From positions 1 through 64,000 of the forward strand of contig JAUXUL010000019.1 of the NCBI GenBank assembly GCA_030680795.1: a stretch of 64,000 bases of DNA, written 5' to 3'. The notes below the pieces were generated by a model. The model was not told the DNA's origin. It ran no database searches and saw only the letters and a program-made list of their open reading frames with translations. The DNA is from Anaerolineales bacterium (GTDB lineage: Bacteria; Chloroflexota; Anaerolineae; Anaerolineales; Villigracilaceae). This document shows, in pieces, positions 54,592 to 61,351 of this stretch. Position 1 is the first letter of the stretch. The number at the start of each line of letters is the position of its first letter. Made by a program: the position numbers and the translations under genes.

Positions 54592-54782
54592 ATTGTAGAT
54601 TTTACATTAGATTGAAATTGAAAGACTACCCGAATGCAATAGGGGCACAGCCTGTGGGTGCATAAGGATTCCCAGGGGGAATTTACAATCTGACAAAGCC
54701 TGTGTATCCAAAACTGATTTTCGCAGGAGGATTATCGAAAGAATTCCAAAAAACTTTTCCATTCAACGGGGTTACATACTAC

Positions 54783-55385
54783 ATGGCAAACTTAATCTTC
54801 CCCATGCTCGGCTATCTGCTTGGTTCGCTTCCATTTTCAATTTGGATCACACGCTTCGTCAAAGGCGTGGATGTGCGTGATAGTGGTTCGGGTCATGCCA
54901 CAACGACAAATACCATTCGTCAGGCTGGCTTTGGCTGGGGCGCGCTGGTTTTGATATTGGATATAAGCAAGGGCTATATTCCAACATGGCTTGCAATCAA
55001 TGATTCCAATGATGTTTGGGTGATCGCGATCACTGCGACTTTCGCGGTGATCGGTCATTGCTGGCCCGTATTTGCAAAATTTCGCGGCGGGATGGGTCTG
55101 GCAACTGCCGGCGGCGCGTTTTTGGCTGCAAACCCATTGGCATTTCTGATCTGCGCTGCAATCCTTATTTTGCTTGTGCTGGTCATCCGTCACTCTGCAC
55201 GGGCGAGTGTATTTGCGGGCATCTTCGCTGCACCTGCATTGTGGATCTTCAATATCCGCGATGAGGCTTTTTGGGTTGCTTTGGGCGCAGGACTTGTGAT
55301 CGCAGTCCGCTTTTTGATTGATTGGAATCGCAAGTATCGAGAATTGTGGCTGGACAGGGAGAAGGTGGAAAAAAGCCCGGGTTGA
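54783..55385 (+). CDS. plsY: Acyl-phosphate:glycerol-3-phosphate acyltransferase PlsY
   Basis: 200 residues from ATG 54783, which matches family length; an in-frame GTG 27 codons upstream would add an unusual extension. Five membrane helices. Motifs: GYLLGSLPFSIWITR near 9, DVRDSGSGHATTTNTIRQAG (motif 1; the usual G-S-G-N has His for Asn and extra Thr residues), GHCWPVFAKFRGGMGLATAGG near 92-112 (usually K-G-G-K-G-V-A-T). Makes lysophosphatidic acid. The substituted signature residues suggest a divergent paralogue. Confidence 0.8.
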   Translation: MANLIFPMLGYLLGSLPFSIWITRFVKGVDVRDSGSGHATTTNTIRQAGFGWGALVLILDISKGYIPTWLAINDSNDVWVIAITATFAVIGHCWPVFAKFRGGMGLATAGGAFLAANPLAFLICAAILILLVLVIRHSARASVFAGIFAAPALWIFNIRDEAFWVALGAGLVIAVRFLIDWNRKYRELWLDREKVEKSPG

Positions 55386-55444
55386 GAATAGGCTTATGCG
55401 TTTGAGCAGATCTGAGCGGGGAAAGAAGCGACAAAGTCCATCTA

Positions 55445-55634
55445 TTCCCCCAACAACCATTCCGGCGCGATGACCACCGATGCGGTCCGCAATCATTGCA
55501 AACACGGACGGGCGCGAATCAGCCTTGCTCAACTGGAACGATGCGACCGAATAACGGTCTTCTTTGTTCTTGCCGGACATTCCGGTGTGGCTGAGCGTGA
55601 CAACATGCAGGTGGGCAAGTGTGGAGCGGATCAT
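55445..55634 (-). pseudogene. Truncated PP2C-type protein phosphatase
   Basis: The ATG overlaps the stop of the VWA-FHA gene (ATGA). The product begins HVVTLSHTGMSGKNKEDRYSVASF and reaches MIADRIGGHRAG, the N-terminal PP2C motifs (usually NEDR and ADGxGGH; here Gly of the metal motif is Arg). Homology stops at about residue 62, near 55448, beside the plsY stop. The remaining three quarters of the enzyme are missing. Confidence 0.65.
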
Positions 55635-57565
55635 TCTTCCGTATTTTGAATCGTGATCCTGGGGGCTGAAGCCGCAGGCGGCGCTTTTAGCATAAAACGA
55701 TAGGTCAATTGGCCGAAGGTCACCAGATCGCCGTGCCTCAACCGATAGCCTTCACGCAAAACCGGCTCGTAATTTACCCACGTGCCTGCAATCGAATTGT
55801 TATCCAACAGCAGGTAGCCGCCCTCATCTGTTTGTCTGAGCCGCGCATGGATGGATGATATGGAGGGGTCATCCAGGATCTGCTTGCATTGCACAGGGTC
55901 AGTGCCAAAAGTGATTTCTTTTTCAATTAATTGGATCGGCGCGACTGCGGCAGCCTGTCCATCTGGATTAATACGGAAGAGGGCTGCCGGCGCTTCCACA
56001 CTGGACTTTGAGCCTGCTCCTGTTTTCTTTGACGGGGTGCGCCGCTTTTTGGTTTTCCCCGCAGGGGAAGTAGGGGCCGCGGCGGCTGGCAGGGTATCTT
56101 CCACTCTGGCCTGGATCGGCTGTGTGAGCGGGTCAATACTTGCGCGGTGCGCTGCCTGCGCGGCACGCAGGGTAGGGATACGGAATCGTCCGCTTAGCAG
56201 GATAAAAAAGAGTACCAGTCCCGCCAGGATAATCGAACCGAATGTAAGCGTCGTGCGGTATTTTGCCAGGAAGGCGGCAGGTCCGCCTGGCGGTTTTATC
56301 AGCGTGATGATCACTGGAACGGGCATGCTTGTTTTATTCAAACCAAGCACATCCACAGCCTCCACCATGATCTGATGCTCGCCACTGCTTGTATAGGCCT
56401 TCAGATCCCAGGTGAAGAGGTTGAATGGTTCGCTGGTGTTCTCATCTATGATCATGCCATCCACATACAGGGTCGTACGTGTGAGCGGACGCACATGCCC
56501 ATCGGGAAATTCGATGATGATCTCGATCTCCTGTGTTGCCGGCAATAGAATTTCCTGATTGAAAGGATCATCCTGCGGAGCCTGCCGCGTGATCTGTGAG
56601 GACAGCGCAACCGGGAACGGGTTTGGCGGTTGAACATCAGTGTTGAATTTCTGTTCGGCAGAAGTCAATAGCCCCGAGGGCAGGTTGACCTGCACGCTGA
56701 GGGAATGTTCGCCCGAAGTATTCACACGCGAGGTGTAGGACAGTATGTAGGTCCTGCGCAGGGGGGAAAAATAAGCTTCGGGGTCCGGGAATCTTTCCTC
56801 ACCCGAATACTGGAACATGGCGGCACCGGTTTGAATGGCAAGGTTATTGAAGACCACCGCGCTTGTGTTGGTGAATGTCGTATTCGCATCTACATACCAA
56901 ACGAAGATGCGGATGTCGCTTTCATTTGCGCGCTGGATGTACGGCTCAAGCAGCGCGGCCAGGTTGGTTTCATCCATTTGCGGAGTTATGAACAGGATGG
57001 CGCGTTTCATGGCCAGGCGCGGGGTCTGCGCGCTGACAGTATCCATGGCGGTGGCAAGAGATTGCAGGTTGGGCGTGGCAACACGCATGTCAGGCTGGAA
57101 GCCGTTTAACCCGACGATGAAATCCGCTGCGTTGGCATGGTTAATGACCGGTCCGGCCTGGCTGACGAGGCTGAGGTCATCCGGAAGGTTTGACGGGCGG
57201 CTTTGCGCCCATTGCGCGATCACCTGCGCCACGCGTTGAAAGCGTGAGAAGCCGTTGGCATTACGTGCATCCAAGGCCGTGCCCTGGTTGACGGCGACAA
57301 CAATTTGCAAAGGAATGGCGATTTCAGTCAGTGAGTCGGCTGGGAGTGGCTGTCCGTTTTCGATAACAGTAACAGCCTCGAGGTTAAGTCCCGAGGCGAA
57401 AATTCTTTGGGCGTCGAAGACATCCAAAAATGCAGAGATTGCTGGAAAAGCAGATGCATCCGCAGGGTAGAGAGTCGCAGTGGCAGGGTTTTGCTGCGCG
57501 CGAACAAAAGGCACAGCGCCAAGCAAAAGACCCAGGCTGAGGAGCAGAGCAAAAAGTTTACGCAT
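55631..57565 (-). CDS. VWA-like surface protein with cytosolic FHA domain
   Basis: 644 residues from ATG 57565 (GAGGG upstream). A signal peptide is followed by a von Willebrand A-like outer domain (about 80-280: LQIVVAVNQGTALDARN, RAILFITPQMDE) and beta domains. One membrane helix (TFGSIILAGLVLFFILLSG) lies near 440. A Lys-rich linker leads to a C-terminal FHA domain (SSIHARLRQTDEGGYLLLDNNSIAGTWVN near 580-610), which binds phosphothreonine. It probably links an outside signal to Ser/Thr kinase-phosphatase signalling; the phosphatase gene that follows is broken. Confidence 0.82.
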   Translation of the reverse strand: MRKLFALLLSLGLLLGAVPFVRAQQNPATATLYPADASAFPAISAFLDVFDAQRIFASGLNLEAVTVIENGQPLPADSLTEIAIPLQIVVAVNQGTALDARNANGFSRFQRVAQVIAQWAQSRPSNLPDDLSLVSQAGPVINHANAADFIVGLNGFQPDMRVATPNLQSLATAMDTVSAQTPRLAMKRAILFITPQMDETNLAALLEPYIQRANESDIRIFVWYVDANTTFTNTSAVVFNNLAIQTGAAMFQYSGEERFPDPEAYFSPLRRTYILSYTSRVNTSGEHSLSVQVNLPSGLLTSAEQKFNTDVQPPNPFPVALSSQITRQAPQDDPFNQEILLPATQEIEIIIEFPDGHVRPLTRTTLYVDGMIIDENTSEPFNLFTWDLKAYTSSGEHQIMVEAVDVLGLNKTSMPVPVIITLIKPPGGPAAFLAKYRTTLTFGSIILAGLVLFFILLSGRFRIPTLRAAQAAHRASIDPLTQPIQARVEDTLPAAAAPTSPAGKTKKRRTPSKKTGAGSKSSVEAPAALFRINPDGQAAAVAPIQLIEKEITFGTDPVQCKQILDDPSISSIHARLRQTDEGGYLLLDNNSIAGTWVNYEPVLREGYRLRHGDLVTFGQLTYRFMLKAPPAASAPRITIQNTEE

Positions 57566-57680
57566 TTCCCTCAACGAAAACGGGGGCATCTTCTGGTGAG
57601 TTGGTGAGTCGCAAGAAAGTGAGCGTCCAGATGGTTTTCCACGAAGTCGTCAATACTTCGCCAAGGTTGAAATTGTTCAC
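57558..57680 (-). CDS. 40-residue ORF, truncated membrane-protein N-terminus or leader
   Basis: GTG start with a strong GAGGAGG six bases upstream. The product NNFNLGEVLTTSWKTIWTLTFLR resembles the first residues of Chloroflexota multi-spanning membrane proteins (NFNxGEVLTxxWxxIW), but the hydrophobic helices are absent and it ends after 40 residues, overlapping the start of the VWA-FHA gene by eight bases. Either a remnant that now couples translation to the next gene, or a short leader. Confidence 0.45.
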   Translation of the reverse strand: MNNFNLGEVLTTSWKTIWTLTFLRLTNSPEDAPVFVEGNA

Positions 57681-57695
57681 AATGCCTCCTCAATC

Positions 57696-57740
57696 GTGGT
57701 CGAGTAGGGCTGGGAAAAGCGCCCAGCCCTACTCGACCAC
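57696..57740. repeat. 19-bp perfect hairpin between guaA and the VWA-FHA unit
   Basis: GTGGTCGAGTAGGGCTGGG (57696-57714) pairs perfectly with 57722-57740 around AAAAGCG. No T-run follows on either strand, so it is more likely a mobile palindromic repeat than a terminator. Confidence 0.75.
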
Positions 57741-57767
57741 CAAACCAAGATCTCAAATCGTAAATCG

Positions 57768-59369
57768 TTACTCCCACTCGATCGTTGCGGGTGGTTTACT
57801 CGTAATATCATACACTACGCGATTAATTCCGTCCACTTCATTGACGATTCGATTTGAGATCTTTGCCAATAATTCGTGCGGCAGGCGTGCCCAATCCGCC
57901 GTCATAAAGTCCTCGCTTGTCACTGCCCGAATTGCCGCCGCCTCCTGATACGTGCGCTGGTCGCCCATCACACCCACTGATTTCACTGGCAGCAAAACCA
58001 TAAAAGCCTGTGAAGTCTGGGCATGCTGCCCCGTTTCCTCATTATCATTTAGATGTGGGAAACGGGGCTTCCCTAAAAATCCTGCTTTGGATAATTCATC
58101 CAAAAGGATTGAGTCCGCCGCCCGCAAACGGGATACACGCTGCGGCGTACACTCCCCGAGACAGCGCACGGTCAGGCCGGGACCTGGAAACGGCTGCCGC
58201 CAAACGAGGCTTTCATTCAGCCCAAGCGCTTCGCCGACCAATCTCACTTCATCCTTGAATAAATAGCGTAATGGCTCAACGAGTTCAAAATCCATATCTT
58301 CTGGAAGCCCACCTACGTTATGATGCGTTTTTATTTTCTCGGCTTTATTTCGGTCAGGCGCAGAGGACTCAACCACATCGGGATAGATCGTCCCTTGCAC
58401 CAAAAATTTCGGCTGACCTATTAGCTTTGCCTGCTGCTCAAAAATACGGATGAATTTCTCTCCGACGATCCTTCTCTTTTGTTCAGGCTCGGTGACTCCC
58501 TTCAACGCGCCGAGGAAATCCGCGCTGGCTTCCACTGTGATCAACTCCGCGCCAAGCCCGCTGCGAAAAGCGGATGCAACCTGCTCACCCTCATTCGCGC
58601 GCAGCAAACCTGTATCCACAAACACGCAGACAAGCTGATCACCGATGGCTTTCTGTACCAAGGCCGCTGCAACAGTCGAATCCACGCCGCCGCTGACCGC
58701 TGCAAGCACGCAGGGTCCCTGAGGTTTGTCGAAGGGTGCGTTACCCACCTGCTCTTTAATTCTTTTTACACTTTCATCAATAATGGACAATGGAGTCCAT
58801 TCCGGTTTTGCGCCGCAAATATCAACTGCGAAATGTTTAAGTAACTCAACCCCATTGGGGGTGTGATGTACTTCGGGGTGAAATTGCACACCAAAATATT
58901 TTCTTTGCATGTCGCCCATGGCCGCAAAAGGACTGTTCCCCGATTTCGCCAATGCAATAAATCCGTCGGGCATGCGCGTGATCTTGTCGCCATGCGACAT
59001 CCACACCTGCGAAATCACAGACAAAATAGAAGGCATTAACGGCTCCAAGATCGCAGGGCCATATTCACGCTCAACTGATGGACTGACTTCGCCGCCGAGA
59101 ACATGAGTCAATGCTTGCATGCCATAACAGATTCCAAGAATGGGCAAGCCTGATTCCAAAATAAACTGTTGGATATAAGGCGCACCTTCCTCATAAACTG
59201 ATTTTGGTCCGCCGGAGAGGATGAAGCCCTTGGGGTTGATCGAGAGGATTTTTTCCTGCGGCGCGTCCCAGGGAAATAACTCGCAATAGATTTGTGCCTC
59301 ACGCACACGGCGTGCAATGATCTGCGCGTATTGGGAGCCGAAATCGAGGATGGCAATTGATTCTGTCAA
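57768..59369 (-). CDS. guaA: GMP synthase (glutamine-hydrolysing)
   Basis: 533 residues starting at TTG 59369. Class I glutamine amidotransferase domain with nucleophile Cys in GICYGMQALTHVLGG near 86 and FHPEVHHTPNG near 172; ATP pyrophosphatase PP-loop AAVSGGVDSTVAAAL near 222; dimerisation domain ending VYDITSKPPATIEWE. Converts XMP to GMP. Residues about 208-218 (NAPFDKPQGPCV) come from a TTCGACAAACCTCAGGG-type repeat inserted just before the PP-loop. Together with xpt downstream on the same strand it forms a small purine cluster. Confidence 0.96.
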   Translation of the reverse strand: MTESIAILDFGSQYAQIIARRVREAQIYCELFPWDAPQEKILSINPKGFILSGGPKSVYEEGAPYIQQFILESGLPILGICYGMQALTHVLGGEVSPSVEREYGPAILEPLMPSILSVISQVWMSHGDKITRMPDGFIALAKSGNSPFAAMGDMQRKYFGVQFHPEVHHTPNGVELLKHFAVDICGAKPEWTPLSIIDESVKRIKEQVGNAPFDKPQGPCVLAAVSGGVDSTVAAALVQKAIGDQLVCVFVDTGLLRANEGEQVASAFRSGLGAELITVEASADFLGALKGVTEPEQKRRIVGEKFIRIFEQQAKLIGQPKFLVQGTIYPDVVESSAPDRNKAEKIKTHHNVGGLPEDMDFELVEPLRYLFKDEVRLVGEALGLNESLVWRQPFPGPGLTVRCLGECTPQRVSRLRAADSILLDELSKAGFLGKPRFPHLNDNEETGQHAQTSQAFMVLLPVKSVGVMGDQRTYQEAAAIRAVTSEDFMTADWARLPHELLAKISNRIVNEVDGINRVVYDITSKPPATIEWE

Positions 59370-59382
59370 GGTTGTGTCCTGG

Positions 59383-59459
59383 GTTGAAAGTTGAAGGTTA
59401 CAAGTCGAAGGTCAAAAGTCAAAGGCAGACTTTAGACCTTTGACTTTTGACCTGTAACA
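59383..59459. repeat. GTTGAAG/GTCAAAA heptamer array with inverted half
   Basis: GTTGAAA, GTTGAAG, GTTACAA, GTCGAAG, GTCAAAA, GTCAAAG are followed by the inverted TTTGACT/TTTGACC units. The array forms a hairpin and encodes the last seven residues and stop codon of the HIT gene. Confidence 0.8.
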
Positions 59460-59803
59460 TCTGATATAAGATGAAAATGCAAATGTGGAAAATCTTGATA
59501 CTCCCCGCCATTCACAATAAGACGATAGGCTTGTAGGTGAAATTCTTCCACAAGGCTTTGGACGGTGGAATATAAGTCGGTGAGGAAGGCGGTATCGGCT
59601 GGATCAAGTTGTGCGAGAGATGCAACTTGACGCTTCGGTATGATCAGCACATGAAACTTATAACCTGGAGAAGGATGATGAAAGGCAAGCAGGTTTGGGG
59701 TCTCACGGAGGCGCGTGACTGGGATGAGGAAACTCATGTGGGCGAAGATCCAGCCGATAAGCGGGGAAAGAATCCAGAGAAGTTTTTTGAAAAATTTGCT
59801 CAA
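59432..59803 (-). CDS. Membrane-anchored HIT-family hydrolase
   Basis: About 123 residues from TTG 59803, chosen because GAGG lies nine bases upstream and the gene would otherwise overlap xpt. An N-terminal membrane helix (FFKKLLWILSPLIGWIFAHM) precedes the HIT domain: LLAFHHPSPGYKFHVLIIPKRQV and the catalytic triad HLHFHLIS near 109-116. HIT proteins hydrolyse nucleotide monophosphate esters or amidates. The C-terminal TGQKSKV and the TAA stop are repeat-derived. Confidence 0.75.
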   Translation of the reverse strand: MSKFFKKLLWILSPLIGWIFAHMSFLIPVTRLRETPNLLAFHHPSPGYKFHVLIIPKRQVASLAQLDPADTAFLTDLYSTVQSLVEEFHLQAYRLIVNGGEYQDFPHLHFHLISDVTGQKSKV

Positions 59804-59843
59804 GGCGGCGTCCTCGCCGCCAAGGACGGCGGCAAGAGCAAAT

Positions 59844-60416
59844 TTATTCCACGAACTCGATTTTACCGTCATCCAGCGATTTGATGCAGGCAATGGATTC
59901 TATCGGAACGCCAAGAGAAGCCAGCGCATCGCGCCCACCTTCGAAGATTTTCTCAATGAGTGCGCCGATGCCGACAACTTTTGAGCCAGCCGCTTCGGCC
60001 AGGCGGGCGAGACCAAGAATGGTTTGGCCGCTGGCGAGGAAGTCATCAATGATGAGGACTTTTTCGTCGTTGGCGAGGTATTCGGGCGAAACGATCAACT
60101 CGACCATGCGGCCTTTGGTATGCGACGGCGCGAGGGTCAGATAAACCTGGTCTGGCATGGTGATGGGTTTGGTTTTGCGGGCGTACACAACCGGAAGCCC
60201 CATGTGGAGGGCGGTGGTCAGCGCCGGCGCAATCCCTGAAATTTCGGCCGTCAGGATTTTGGTCGCGCCGACGTTTGCAAAGCGTTTTGCAAAATCACGC
60301 CCGCAGGTATCCATGAGATGTGGGTCGACTTGATGATTAACAAAGCTATCTACTTTTAAAATTCCATTGCCAAGCGCTTGCCCGTCTTTCAAAATACGTT
60401 CCTGCAATTCATTCAT
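59844..60416 (-). CDS. xpt: Xanthine phosphoribosyltransferase
   Basis: 190 residues. ILKVDSFVNHQVDPHLM near 20-36 and the PRPP-binding loop KVLIIDDFLASGQTILGLARL near 119-139 are typical of Xpt. Salvages xanthine to XMP, the substrate of GuaA encoded nearby on the same strand. GGAGG lies four bases before the ATG. The 60417-60537 interval was inspected for a purine riboswitch; none was recognised. Confidence 0.92.
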   Translation of the reverse strand: MNELQERILKDGQALGNGILKVDSFVNHQVDPHLMDTCGRDFAKRFANVGATKILTAEISGIAPALTTALHMGLPVVYARKTKPITMPDQVYLTLAPSHTKGRMVELIVSPEYLANDEKVLIIDDFLASGQTILGLARLAEAAGSKVVGIGALIEKIFEGGRDALASLGVPIESIACIKSLDDGKIEFVE

Positions 60417-60537
60417 TGAGCCTCCGATTGACTAGACAGATTTTTGGTGAATTTTACAACTCTATCAGAGAAGATGCCAGAGGGAAAATTTTTATGGCAT
60501 CACTTATCCTAACTTAAGCTGCTAAAAAGGACTGTGT

Positions 60538-60543
60538 TAGAAT
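60538..60543 (+). promoter_or_regulatory. -10 box of a leaderless promoter
   Basis: TAGAAT seven bases before the GTG at 60551, with no Shine-Dalgarno. Confidence 0.5.
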
Positions 60544-60550
60544 CTTGCGC

Positions 60551-61219
60551 GTGAACGAAAAAATAGTTTTAGTGCTGGCGTCCAATTCGCCGCGCCGCAG
60601 ACAGTTGCTTGCGCTTGGGAACTGGACCTTCAAAGTAAACGTCGCTGATGTGGATGAAACACTGTTTGCAAATGAAACGTCAGGAGATTACGTGGTTCGC
60701 CTTGCCCAGGAAAAGGTATTGGCGGTCAAAGATAAGGTAAATGCAGAAAACATCATCATCGGCTCGGATACAACGGTGGTGGATGGCGACTCTATTCTCG
60801 GCAAACCAACCGATACACGGGATGCCGAAAGCATGTTGAAGCAATTACGCGGGCGCACGCATCAGGTCTACACGGGAATTGCGCTCTACCGCCTGCGGGA
60901 TGGAAAGATGCTGACAGAACTATCCATCACAGATGTGCCAATGCGGAATTATTCCGATGAAGAGATCACAGCCTATATCAAAACTGGCGACCCAATGGAC
61001 AAGGCTGGCGCGTACGCAATCCAACATCCCGAGTTCAATCCAGTTGCATCCATGCACGGATGTTATGCCGGAGTGATGGGATTACCGATGTGCCATGTCG
61101 TCCGCGCCTTGCAAAATTTTGATCTGTCTCCCGCGGCAGATGTCCCCTCGGCTTGCCAGTCTTTGTTGAATTACCATTGTCAGGTTTCACCCGCGATCCT
61201 GCGTGGTGAAGCAAAATAA
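60551..61219 (+). CDS. maf: Maf-family nucleoside triphosphate pyrophosphatase
   Basis: 222 residues from GTG 60551; a TTG two codons upstream is less well placed relative to the -10 box. Maf motifs: LASNSPRRRQLL near 9-20, VDVDETL-like block near 33, IIGSDTTVVDGDSILGKPTD near 73-92, RGRTHQVYTG near 105. The C-terminus has KAGAYAIQ and MGLP. Hydrolyses non-canonical or pyrimidine nucleotides and is linked to division arrest. A C-terminal extension of about 20 residues is unusual. Confidence 0.9.
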   Translation: MNEKIVLVLASNSPRRRQLLALGNWTFKVNVADVDETLFANETSGDYVVRLAQEKVLAVKDKVNAENIIIGSDTTVVDGDSILGKPTDTRDAESMLKQLRGRTHQVYTGIALYRLRDGKMLTELSITDVPMRNYSDEEITAYIKTGDPMDKAGAYAIQHPEFNPVASMHGCYAGVMGLPMCHVVRALQNFDLSPAADVPSACQSLLNYHCQVSPAILRGEAK

Positions 61220-61226
61220 TAATCCG

Positions 61227-61318
61227 TCATTGCGAAGGCGGTGTTATCCCGCCTGAAGCAATCTCCACGCAGAGACGGGGACTACCGCGCCGCAAGAAGC
61301 AAGAGCGCGGCTCGCAAA
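61227..61318. repeat. TCATTGCGAAGG palindromic element
   Basis: GTCATTGCGAAGGCGGTG, CGCCTGAAGCAATCTCC and a distal GCGCGGCTCGCAAAGACGA form a partial palindrome between maf and the penicillin-binding protein gene. It is related to copies at 17329, 25110 and 31174, with the second half more diverged. Confidence 0.65.
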
Positions 61319-61351
61319 GACGAAACGAGTTTAGCCTTGAAAGGAAACGTA

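Noticed and set aside
54837-55444. Continuation of the PP2C reading frame antisense to plsY
   Set aside because: Beyond about residue 62 there is no PP2C similarity; the frame is open only because it lies opposite plsY.
60417-60540. Possible purine riboswitch upstream of xpt
   Set aside because: No recognisable purine-aptamer core or paired P1 element; only a weak GATGCCA/TGGCATC hairpin.
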